64,000 nucleotides of DNA from Amycolatopsis alkalitolerans (GTDB taxonomy: Bacteria > Actinomycetota > Actinomycetes > Mycobacteriales > Pseudonocardiaceae): NCBI RefSeq assembly GCF_006152065.1, contig NZ_VDFW01000020.1:61638-125637 (forward strand), in the 5' to 3' direction. The notes beneath the pieces were generated by a model that was given only the letters and a program-made list of their open reading frames with translations, did no database searches and was not told the DNA's origin. The position numbers and the translations under genes were made by a program. Positions 46,450-54,109 of this stretch are shown piece after piece (within the stretch, counting starts at the first letter, position 1; each line of letters begins with the position of its first letter).

Positions 46450-46870
46450 GCCCGCGACCGTTCCGCCGCAAGGCGACTACGTCCCGGCGATCATCCACAA
46501 CGGACTCGCGTTCAGCGCCGGGATGACACCGCGGGTCGGCGGGCGGCTCGCGGTCCGCGGTGTGATCGGAGCGGACCTCGGCGAAGAGGAGGCGCGCCGG
46601 GCCGCGGGGATGGCCGCCTCCAACGCCCTGCGTGCGATCGCTGAGGCCGCCGGGGGCCTCGACGCGATCGAACGGTGCCTGCGGATGACGGTGTACCTGG
46701 CGTGCGTGCCCGGGTTCACGGCGCATTCGCGGGTCGCCGACGGCGCCTCGGTCGCCCTGCGGGCTTGGCTGGGCGACCGGGGGCAGGCGGTCCGCAGCGC
46801 CATCGGCGTGCGGTCCCTGCCCTCGGGCGCCCCGGTCGAGGTGGAGCTCACCGCCGCAGTGCGAGAGTGA
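46436..46870 (+). CDS. RidA/YjgF-family protein (2-iminoacid deaminase type)
   Basis: A 144-residue RidA-like protein: HNGLAFSAGMTPRVGGRLAV, DAIERCLRMTVYLACVPGF, and RSAIGVRSLPSGAPVEVEL with the substrate-binding Arg in the AVRSAIG segment. RidA enzymes hydrolyse reactive imines to ketones and ammonia. The start overlaps the Rieske gene by 14 nt. The stop overlaps the convergent HbpS-like gene by 23 nt. Confidence 0.88.
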   Translation: MKPAEPATVPPQGDYVPAIIHNGLAFSAGMTPRVGGRLAVRGVIGADLGEEEARRAAGMAASNALRAIAEAAGGLDAIERCLRMTVYLACVPGFTAHSRVADGASVALRAWLGDRGQAVRSAIGVRSLPSGAPVEVELTAAVRE

Positions 46871-47297
46871 GCTCCTCGAACGCCTGGAGCGCGGCGGCAC
46901 CGACGGCCTTGTCCTGGTCGCCGTTGCCCCCGCTCACCCCGACCGCGCCGACGATCTGGCCGTCGAACTCGATCGGGAAACCCCCGACGAAGATCGCGAA
47001 CTTGCCGGGCAGCATATGGCTGATCCCGAACGCCTCGTTGCCCGGCAGCGCGGGCCCGTTGGGTGGTTCGTTGAACTTGTGCGTCGCCCGCTCGTGCCCG
47101 GCCGCGGTGAACGCCTTGGCCATCGCGATCTCGACCCCGGTCAGGCGGGAGCCGGGCAGCCGGTGCAGGGCGAGCACGTGGCCGCCGTCATCACACACGC
47201 AGATCGTCTGCTTCACGCCGAGTTCCTCCGCCTTCGCGCGGGCGGCCGCGAGCATGGGCAGCGCGTCGTCGAGCGTGATCCGGTAGACCTGATGCAC
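46848..47297 (-). CDS. GlcG/HbpS-family protein
   Basis: A 149-residue protein: ITLDDALPMLAAARAKAEEL, ICVCDDGGHVLALHRLPGS, IEFDGQIVGAVGVSGGNGDQ. This is the GlcG/HbpS fold (DUF336), with heme-linked and catabolism-linked members. GTG 47297 has a perfect ggaggcat site. It lies back to back with PucR and convergent with the HDO operon, so it may be co-regulated with it. Confidence 0.88.
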   Translation of the reverse strand: MHQVYRITLDDALPMLAAARAKAEELGVKQTICVCDDGGHVLALHRLPGSRLTGVEIAMAKAFTAAGHERATHKFNEPPNGPALPGNEAFGISHMLPGKFAIFVGGFPIEFDGQIVGAVGVSGGNGDQDKAVGAAALQAFEELTLALRR

Positions 47298-47424
47298 GGT
47301 ATGCCTCCTTCGTAGAAACCGGCGTCTCGGTAACGAATCTGCCTTCCGGGGCCCGCGAGCGGCTACGGTCACCTTGTCCCAGGAACCCCCGGGATCCCTG
47401 TGCAGCCTGTCCAAAGGAGCGATC

Positions 47425-48993
47425 ATGTTGCCGGCCGAGCACTCGCCGTTGACCTTCGCGCGCCTGCTACAGGAGCGGCTCTTCAGAGACGCCGTCGTGG
47501 CCGGGGACACCGACCGGCCGATCACCTGGTGCCTGGCCTGGGACGAGATCGACGGCCCGCTCGAGGACGTGCTCGTCTACGCGCACGCCGGTCAGCTGGA
47601 CCCGGCGGCCGTGCGCAAGCGCGGGGTGGTCGCGCTGATCGTCGCCGGCGCGACCGAGGTCCCCGAGCTCGACGTGCCGGTGGCGATCGTGCCCGAGCGG
47701 ATCACCTACCGCGAGGTGGGCAGGCTCGTCGCGGAGCTGGCGCTGGCTAGGGAGACCCATGTGCTGCGCTACGGGCTCACCGTGCACCGTTCGCTGGCCG
47801 AACTGCTCTACCGCGGCGCCGGGCTCGCTGCGCTGTGCCATCAGCTCGGCCGCCTTTCGCGCTGCCCGGTCGCGATCCTCGACCGGCAGCGCCGTCCGCT
47901 GGCGTGCGAGCCGGGCGAACTCGACCGCGAAACCGTCCTCGCGACCCTGCACGACGGGCTGCCCGCCACAATCGACGGCTGGCACGGCCACGAACCGCGC
48001 ACGATGACGCTCGACGGGACGACGTGCATGGTCAGCCCGATCATGCTCGGCGGGCGGCATGACGGCTGGGTCGCGGTGCTGGAGACCGCCGAGCCGCCGC
48101 ATCCGCACGACCTCGCCGAACATCGCGTCGTGGTCGAGCAGGCGGTCACGATCGTCGGCACCGAGATGCTCCGGATGCGCAGTGTCGAACAGGCGGAGGA
48201 GCGCGCTCGCGGCGATTTCGTGCATGCCTTACTACACGCGCGGTTCTCGAACCTGCGCGATCTCGAAGCCCGCGCCGCGCACTACGGCTTCCCGACGGAA
48301 GGCACCTTCGGCGTCGTCGTGGTAGGCGGGCTCGGCGCCCCGGACGAAGCCGACTCGCCGAACACGTTGTTCCAGCTCGCGCGGGAGATCACGCGCCTGC
48401 CGTCCAGCCAGGACCGGCACACGCTCGCCACGGTGGTCGGGGACGTGCTCGCGGTGATCCGCGAGGTCTCCGACGACGATCTCGCCGAGTACGCGACGGT
48501 GCTGGAGCACGAGTTCGCGCGGCGGGTGCCGAAGCCCGCGATCGTCGCGTTCGGACGGAGCGTCACCGGGGCCCGCCGGATCATCGACAGCTATCGCGAA
48601 GCCCGGATCACGCTCAAGCTCCGGCAACGGCTCGGCAACGGCACCGCTCGTGGCTTCGAGGATCTGCGGGTGTTCGCCGTGCTCGCCGATCTCGCGACGG
48701 GGGAGCAGGGCAAGGCGTTCGCGCGCGAGATGCTGGCGCCGCTGCGTTCGGGCGGGGCCGATCTCGAACAGGCCGTGTTCACCTACGTCTCGTGCGGCGG
48801 CAACGTCAACGCGGCCGCGCGCGAACTGCACATCCACCGCAACACGATGCTGTACAAACTGGACCGCGCGTCGCGGGCGCTGCGGCTGGACCTGCGGCAG
48901 GCCGAGCACCAGTGCGCGCTGTGGCTCGCCGGGAAGCTCGACCTGCTCGCGGACACGATCGCGACCGTCGACCGGGACGTGCTGCCTACCTGA
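47425..48993 (+). CDS. PucR-family transcriptional regulator
   Basis: A 522-residue PucR/CdaR-type activator. The N-terminal PucR sensor domain covers about residues 1-150 (SPLTFARLLQERLFRDAVVA). A middle GGDEF-like region follows, then the C-terminal HTH_30 (YVSCGGNVNAAARELHIHRN, MLYKLDRASRALRLDLRQAE). PucR proteins respond to purine, amino-acid or amine metabolites. It sits between the HDO operon and the transporters and is the likely regulator of both. An aaaggag site precedes ATG 47425. Confidence 0.9.
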   Translation: MLPAEHSPLTFARLLQERLFRDAVVAGDTDRPITWCLAWDEIDGPLEDVLVYAHAGQLDPAAVRKRGVVALIVAGATEVPELDVPVAIVPERITYREVGRLVAELALARETHVLRYGLTVHRSLAELLYRGAGLAALCHQLGRLSRCPVAILDRQRRPLACEPGELDRETVLATLHDGLPATIDGWHGHEPRTMTLDGTTCMVSPIMLGGRHDGWVAVLETAEPPHPHDLAEHRVVVEQAVTIVGTEMLRMRSVEQAEERARGDFVHALLHARFSNLRDLEARAAHYGFPTEGTFGVVVVGGLGAPDEADSPNTLFQLAREITRLPSSQDRHTLATVVGDVLAVIREVSDDDLAEYATVLEHEFARRVPKPAIVAFGRSVTGARRIIDSYREARITLKLRQRLGNGTARGFEDLRVFAVLADLATGEQGKAFAREMLAPLRSGGADLEQAVFTYVSCGGNVNAAARELHIHRNTMLYKLDRASRALRLDLRQAEHQCALWLAGKLDLLADTIATVDRDVLPT

Positions 48994-50287
48994 GCGCCGG
49001 GTCCGGGCCGGCGAAGGACAGCCCGAGCCCGCACAGCGCGACCACCGCGCAGCCGCCGAACAGCAGCACACCGTCCGGGTAGCTCGCCGCGACCCAGGCG
49101 GCGCCGAACGCGGAACCGGCGAACCGCACGAGGTTGAACAGCCCGAGCGCGGCCCCGGCTCGCCCGGCGGGTGACCTCGTCGCGCCCGTCGCCGAAGTCG
49201 TCTGCACCAGCGCGATCCCCGCACCGGTCAGCACGCCGAGCATCGCCAGCACCACCAGGCTTTGCCCGCTCGCCTGGAGGTAGGCGCCGACTCCGACCAT
49301 GACACACGCGAGCGCGAGCAGGCCCGCGCGAAGCAGCCGGCGTGGGCTCGTGCGATCGCTGAGCAGGCCCACGAGCGGCGCCGAAACCGCCAGCGAAGCG
49401 GGTAGGGCGAACACGATCAGCCCGGTGAGGCCCGTGGAGTAGCCGAGCGAGCCGGTCACATACAGCGGCACGGCGACGAGAACCGCGCCGAGGCAGAACA
49501 TCTGCGCGAACACGGCGAACGCGCTGCGCAGGAATCGCGGCTCGGCCAGGGTTTTCGGTGCCACCAGCGGATGGGAGGACCGGTTCGAGACCAGCACGAA
49601 GACGGTCAGGAACACGGCGCCCAGCACGGCCGCCGCCCAGCCGGCCGGGATCTGGGGCGCGAGCATGACCAGCGCGGCGCCGGTGGTGAGCAAGAGCGCG
49701 CCGGGCCAGTGCAGCGGATCCCGTTTCGGGGTCCCGGCGGGCAGGAGGAACCCGGTGCCGGCCGCGGCCAGCGCGGTGACCGCGGCGAGCAGCCAGAAGA
49801 TCGCCCGCCAGCCCAGCAGTTCGCTGACCAGCCCGCCGAGCGGCGGGCCGGCGGCCTGACCGATCCCGTTCGCGGCGGCCCATGCGCCCATCGCGCCGGC
49901 CCGCCCGTTGGCGAGCGTGCCCATCACCGTGGCCGGGACCGCCGCGCAGGCCAGTCCCTGCACCGCGCGGCAGGCCACCAGCACCGCGAAGGTGGGCGCC
50001 AGCGCGGCGCCGAGGAGCCCCGCGGTCATGAGCGTCAAGGCGGCGGTGAGCACGCGCCGCCGCCCGAACCGGTCGCCCACCCAGCCCGCCAGGGGGATCG
50101 TCGCCGCGAGCACGAGGACGAACGCGGTGACCGCGAGCACGCCCGACGGAAGCGGGACCCCGAAATCGCCGGTGATCTCCGGGAGCGGGACGTTCACCAC
50201 GTTGTTCGCGATCGTCGCCAATGTGGTCGCGGTGAGCGAAATACCCAAAGCGGGCAGGCGGAGCCGCGTGGGAAGTACGGCCGTCAC
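48986..50287 (-). CDS. MFS transporter (DHA2-like drug/metabolite exporter)
   Basis: A 433-residue transporter with 12-14 membrane helices. The loop motif GWVGDRFGRRRVLTAAL (MFS motif A) follows helix 2, and NGIGQAAGPPLGGLVSELLG is the antiporter motif C. Its start is GTG 50287 with an ggaggt site. Its last 8 bp overlap the PucR gene. Substrate unknown; drug-export relatives are most similar in style. Confidence 0.88.
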   Translation of the reverse strand: MTAVLPTRLRLPALGISLTATTLATIANNVVNVPLPEITGDFGVPLPSGVLAVTAFVLVLAATIPLAGWVGDRFGRRRVLTAALTLMTAGLLGAALAPTFAVLVACRAVQGLACAAVPATVMGTLANGRAGAMGAWAAANGIGQAAGPPLGGLVSELLGWRAIFWLLAAVTALAAAGTGFLLPAGTPKRDPLHWPGALLLTTGAALVMLAPQIPAGWAAAVLGAVFLTVFVLVSNRSSHPLVAPKTLAEPRFLRSAFAVFAQMFCLGAVLVAVPLYVTGSLGYSTGLTGLIVFALPASLAVSAPLVGLLSDRTSPRRLLRAGLLALACVMVGVGAYLQASGQSLVVLAMLGVLTGAGIALVQTTSATGATRSPAGRAGAALGLFNLVRFAGSAFGAAWVAASYPDGVLLFGGCAVVALCGLGLSFAGPDPALR

Positions 50288-50349
50288 GAAACCTCCGGTA
50301 GGGCAACCACATCGTTATTGCGGGAGAATGTTCTTGTGCTGTGCCGTTC

Positions 50350-50442
50350 GTTACCAATCCGACGGCAGCCACGGCGGAAACGGGTGTCTACGAGCAGGTC
50401 GGCCGCGGACCGTGTCCGCCTACTTTCGGTCGGATTGGTAAC
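50350..50442. promoter_or_regulatory. 14-bp inverted repeat upstream of the MFS gene
   Basis: GTTACCAATCCGAC (50350-50363) recurs inverted as GTCGGATTGGTAAC (50429-50442). The first copy is 63 bp before the MFS start. The arms are identical over 14 bp with a 65-bp spacer, which suggests two binding sites for one regulator rather than a hairpin. Confidence 0.55.
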
Positions 50443-50508
50443 GTCGCGGATGCGCGGCAATGAGCGGTCCTCAGCATGCGGTGCCGCGGGCAGCGGCTGC
50501 TACGGCAG

Positions 50509-50541
50509 TGTGCACAATTCGGCGAACGTGCATTGTGCACA
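50509..50541. promoter_or_regulatory. paired ATTGTGCACA operators upstream of the permease gene
   Basis: TGTGCACAAT (50509-50518) and ATTGTGCACA (50532-50541) are inverted copies; each contains the palindrome TGTGCACA. The pattern resembles GntR/FCD-type operators. The rest of the 332-bp gap (50288-50619) holds the 14-bp inverted repeat and no gene I can support. Confidence 0.6.
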
Positions 50542-50619
50542 TTATGGGTAGACGTTGCCGGAGCGAGCAGGGAGTCTCTTCGGTTAACTCCCACCGGACC
50601 CCCTCGGAGAGGACAACCG

Positions 50620-52158
50620 ATGCCGCTCACCGCAGCTCACTGGGTCTACCTGGCCGGTGTCGTGGTGATCATCGCGACGATGATCCTGCGCAAGAACATC
50701 GTGGTGCCCGCCGTACTCGCCACGTTTCTCACCGCGCTCACGTTTTCGCACAGCGTCATTCGCGGTATCTCCGCGATTTTCGACGCGAGCCTGGTCGCCG
50801 CGACCAACCTGTTCAATATCTTTCTGATCATCGCCCTGGTCACCGCCATGCTGCACGCCTTGCAGGCGATAGGCGCGGACCGGAAAATGGTGGCTCCCTT
50901 CCGGCGCCTGATGCGGGGCGGGCACCTCGCGTTCTGGGGCCTGGTCGTCATCACCTACTTCATCTCGCTGTTCTTCTGGCCCACCCCGGCGGTGCCGCTG
51001 ATCGGCGCGGTGCTGGTGCCGGTCGCGATCCGCGCCGGACTCCGGCCGATGGGCGTCGGACTCGCGGTCGCGATCGCCGGACAGGGCATGGCGCTTTCCT
51101 CGGACTACGTGATCCGGGTGGCGCCCGGCCTGTCCGCGAAGGCGGCCGGGGTGGACGCGAACGTGGTGGCCGACCGCGCGATGGTGCTGTCGCTCGTGGT
51201 CGGCGGGGTCGCCCTGCTCGTGGCCTACGCGATGGAGTTTCGCCGGATGCGCAAGCCTTCGCCCGCGCTGCTGGCCGAGTGGGAGGCCGGCGGGGAGTCC
51301 GAGATCGCCCAGGAAATCGTGGTGGTGAAAGAGGAAGAGCGCGAACTGGTGAGCGCGGGGGGCGGTCGCGGCGGCGACATCTCGTTGCGTGGCGGGTCTT
51401 CCACGAGCGTCACCGGTGTGGTGGTGGACCCGGCGCAGCCCGCCAAGCCCGGGGTGTCCACGTTGTTCGCGATCTTCGTGCCGCTGGCCTACCTGGCGCT
51501 GATCGTCTACATGATCGTGGCGAAGGCGTCCGCGGCGGTGCCGGATCTGGCCAGCGGGGACGCCGCGGCGCTGGTCGGCGGGGTGGCCGCGCTGATCGTG
51601 TTCCTCGCGGCGCTCGCGGACGACCGCAAGAGTTTCCTGGAGACCTCGGCGAAGCATGTGGTCGACGGTCTGGTGTTCGCGTTCAAGGCCATGGGTGTCG
51701 TACTGCCGATCGCCGGGTTCTTCTTCATCGGCAACGGTGACTACGCCGGGAAGATCCTCGGGCTCGACGATTCGGCGAAGGCCCCGGCGTTCCTCTACGA
51801 CCTGGTCACGGCCGCGCAGGCGCATATCCCGCACAACGCGTTCATCGCCGCGTTCGGCATCCTGATCATCGGTATGGTCGCCGGGCTGGAGGGCTCGGGG
51901 TTCTCCGGCCTGCCGCTCACCGGCGCGCTCGCCGGCAGCCTCGGCCCGGTGTCCGGGATCAGCGCGGCGTCGCTGGCCGCGGTCGGGCAGATGGGCAATA
52001 TCTGGTCCGGTGGCGGGACGCTCGTGGCATGGTCCTCGCTCATCGCGGTCGCCGGTTTCGCCCGGGTCCCGGTGATCGAACTGGCCCGGCGGTGCTTCGT
52101 GCCGGTGGTCGGCGGGCTCGTCGTGGGCACCCTGGTGGCGGTGGTCTTCTTCCGGTGA
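50620..52158 (+). CDS. multi-pass transporter, ion-transporter superfamily (GntP/CitM-like)
   Basis: A 512-residue membrane protein with about 12 helices split by a hydrophilic central loop (residues 205-290, with EIVVVKEEERELVSAGGGRG). Repeated halves each end in a glycine/serine-rich re-entrant segment (GLAVAIAGQGMALSSDYVIR and ASLAAVGQMGNIWSGGGTLV), as in organic-acid carriers. Start is ATG 50620 with a gagagga site. It is followed 27 bp later by an HMG-CoA-lyase-like gene, so a branched acid is a plausible cargo. The family is not certain. Confidence 0.75.
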   Translation: MPLTAAHWVYLAGVVVIIATMILRKNIVVPAVLATFLTALTFSHSVIRGISAIFDASLVAATNLFNIFLIIALVTAMLHALQAIGADRKMVAPFRRLMRGGHLAFWGLVVITYFISLFFWPTPAVPLIGAVLVPVAIRAGLRPMGVGLAVAIAGQGMALSSDYVIRVAPGLSAKAAGVDANVVADRAMVLSLVVGGVALLVAYAMEFRRMRKPSPALLAEWEAGGESEIAQEIVVVKEEERELVSAGGGRGGDISLRGGSSTSVTGVVVDPAQPAKPGVSTLFAIFVPLAYLALIVYMIVAKASAAVPDLASGDAAALVGGVAALIVFLAALADDRKSFLETSAKHVVDGLVFAFKAMGVVLPIAGFFFIGNGDYAGKILGLDDSAKAPAFLYDLVTAAQAHIPHNAFIAAFGILIIGMVAGLEGSGFSGLPLTGALAGSLGPVSGISAASLAAVGQMGNIWSGGGTLVAWSSLIAVAGFARVPVIELARRCFVPVVGGLVVGTLVAVVFFR

Positions 52159-52185
52159 GGCTTGACGGCGGCGTAACCTGGGGTC

Positions 52186-53094
52186 GTGTTAACGACGGCT
52201 AACCTGCCGGGCGAGGTCACGATCTGGGAGGTCGGGCCGCGCGACGGGCTGCAGAACGAGAAGACCGTGATCGACCTCGGCACCAAGCTGGAGTTCCTGG
52301 ACCGGCTGGCGGGCGCGGGCCTGCGCACGATCGAGGCGACGAGCTTCGTGCACCCGCGCTGGGTGCCGCAACTCGCCGACGCCGCCGACCTGCTCGCCAA
52401 GCTGGAGCGGCGGGCGGGCGTGCGGTACCCGGTGCTGGTGCCGAACGAGCGTGGCCTGGAGCGCGCGCTCGCGGCGGGTGTCGAGTCGATCGCGATCTTC
52501 GCCAGCGCCACGGAGACCTTCGCGCGGCGGAACCTCAACCGGTCGCTGGACGAGCAGTTCGCGATGTTCGACCCGGTCGTCCGCCGCGCCCGCGACGAGG
52601 GGCTCGAGGTGCGGGCGTACCTGTCGATGTGCTTCGGCGACCCGTGGGAGGGGAAGGTGCCGGTCGCGCAGGTCGTCCGGGCCGGCAAGCGTTTGCTCGA
52701 CATGGGCTGCTTCCAGCTGTCCCTCGGCGACACGATCGGCGTCGCGACGGCCGGCCAGGTCGAGGAGCTGATCACGGCATTCGATTCGGTCGGAGCCCTG
52801 GCCGTGCATTTCCACGACACCTACGGCCAGGCGCTGGCGAACACCCTCGCGGCACTGCACTGTGGAGTGTCCACCGTGGACTCGTCGGCCGGCGGCCTCG
52901 GCGGCTGCCCGTTCGCCGGCTCCGCGACCGGCAACCTGGCGACCGAGGACCTCGTCTGGCTCCTCGACGGCCTCGGCATCCAGCACGGCGCCGACCTGCC
53001 GGCGTTGGTCGAGACGAGCGTGTGGATGGCGGAGAAGCTGGGGAAGCCCAGCGCTTCCCGGGTGGTCACGGCGCTGGCGGCGCCGCCGCGATAA
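52186..53094 (+). CDS. HMG-CoA lyase-family enzyme
   Basis: A 302-residue TIM-barrel lyase. VGPRDGLQNEKTVIDLGTKL carries the metal/catalytic Arg-Asp pair, CFQLSLGDTIGVATAGQV and HFHDTYGQALAN carry the His ligands, and GGLGGCPFAGSATGNLATED holds the active-site Cys loop. It cleaves 3-hydroxy-3-methylglutaryl-CoA or a close analogue to acetoacetate and acetyl-CoA. GTG 52186 follows TAACCT by 6 nt (leaderless). Its 3' end is antisense to a degenerate ATPase frame. Confidence 0.92.
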   Translation: MLTTANLPGEVTIWEVGPRDGLQNEKTVIDLGTKLEFLDRLAGAGLRTIEATSFVHPRWVPQLADAADLLAKLERRAGVRYPVLVPNERGLERALAAGVESIAIFASATETFARRNLNRSLDEQFAMFDPVVRRARDEGLEVRAYLSMCFGDPWEGKVPVAQVVRAGKRLLDMGCFQLSLGDTIGVATAGQVEELITAFDSVGALAVHFHDTYGQALANTLAALHCGVSTVDSSAGGLGGCPFAGSATGNLATEDLVWLLDGLGIQHGADLPALVETSVWMAEKLGKPSASRVVTALAAPPR

Positions 53095-53927
53095 GGCTCT
53101 CCCAGGTGAGGTGCGTGAACGGTCGTCGGCCCCGCGCTCCGGTCTGGCTGCGCGGCCAGCAGCCGGAACGTTCTGGCCGCCACCGGCGACAGCCGCCGGT
53201 AGGTCGCGCCGATGACGGCATCAAGATCCGTCCCGGATCGGAGTTCCCCGGCCAGTTGGCGCACCGGCAGCGCGGGCGTCTGGGCGAGGTTCGTCCCGGC
53301 GATACGCAACGCGAGCGGGCGCCCGGCACAGTGTTCGATCACGGCTCCGGTCGCCTCCGGATCAGCCCTGACCCGATCCGGGCCGGCCGCCGGCCGGAGC
53401 AGTTCCCGGGCGTTCTCCAGGTTCAGCGGGGTGACCGGGATCTGCTTACCGGGCAGGTCGTGCAGGAAATCGCGGCTGGTCACCACGGTCGTGTTCCCCG
53501 CCGCCGGCAGCAATGGCAGGACCTGCCCGGCGGACGTGGCGTTGTCGAGCACCACCAGCACCCGCTTCTCCCTGGTAACCGACTGGAAGTAGCCGGGCAG
53601 CTGGGCCGGCTGGAGCGAGGCGACGGTCGAGGGCGGGATGTGCAGCCCGAGCAGGAACGCGGTCAGCACGGCCTCGGTCTGGCCCTCGCCGGGCGTCCAG
53701 TCGAGGTCCGCGTACAGCACCTCCCGGCCGTACCGTGCGGCGGCGGCCGGGGCCCAGGCCGACAAGAGGGTCGTCTTGCCCGCGCCGGAGGGGCCGTGGA
53801 GGCCGACGACGGCGGCGCTCAGGGACAATGCGTCGTCGAGCCGGCACAGATATCGCCGGTGGCCGACCAGCTCACCGGACACCTTCGGCAGCCGCACCGG
53901 CCGTGGCGTGTGCTCGAACTCGTCCAC
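52821..53927 (-). CDS. truncated STAND/NB-ARC ATPase, C-terminus antisense to HMG-CoA lyase
   Basis: A 368-residue frame. Residues 1-270 are an AfsR/NB-ARC-like ATPase: Walker A GPSGAGKTTLL at 45-55, Walker B VLVVLDNA, sensor TTVVTSR, and GRPLALRIAG. From about residue 278 the frame reads backwards through the lyase gene and has no protein-like character. Regular members carry winged-helix and TPR repeats here. The gene is therefore probably a 3'-truncated remnant. GTG 53927 is the likely start. Confidence 0.7.
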   Translation of the reverse strand: MDEFEHTPRPVRLPKVSGELVGHRRYLCRLDDALSLSAAVVGLHGPSGAGKTTLLSAWAPAAAARYGREVLYADLDWTPGEGQTEAVLTAFLLGLHIPPSTVASLQPAQLPGYFQSVTREKRVLVVLDNATSAGQVLPLLPAAGNTTVVTSRDFLHDLPGKQIPVTPLNLENARELLRPAAGPDRVRADPEATGAVIEHCAGRPLALRIAGTNLAQTPALPVRQLAGELRSGTDLDAVIGATYRRLSPVAARTFRLLAAQPDRSAGPTTVHAPHLGEPYRGGAASAVTTREALGFPSFSAIHTLVSTNAGRSAPCWMPRPSRSQTRSSVARLPVAEPANGQPPRPPADESTVDTPQCSAARVFASAWP

Positions 53928-54019
53928 CTTCGCGTCCTCACCGCACCGATTCTGATCGCCGAGACGAGCATTTCACATCGGGCGCGGTATGTCGCGGTGA
54001 GGCGCGAAGGCTCACGAAA

Positions 54020-54056
54020 AAGTCGATCACCGTCCACCGTGGACAGTGATCGACTT
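54020..54056 (-). terminator. intrinsic terminator of the IniB-domain gene
   Basis: On the minus strand a 17-bp stem (AAGTCGATCAC core, one G-U) with a 3-nt loop is followed by TTTTT. Confidence 0.85.
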
Positions 54057-54070
54057 CGAGGCCGCCCGAA

Positions 54071-54103
54071 CCGGGTCCTCACCAAGGGGCGGTGGGGACC
54101 CGG
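54071..54103 (-). terminator. GC-rich hairpin next to the IniB-domain stop
   Basis: CCGGGTCC...CACC pairs with GGTG...GGACCCGG, 6 bp beyond the stop. It lacks a T-run and probably acts together with the terminator at 54020. Confidence 0.5.
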
Positions 54104-54109
54104 CCCCGC

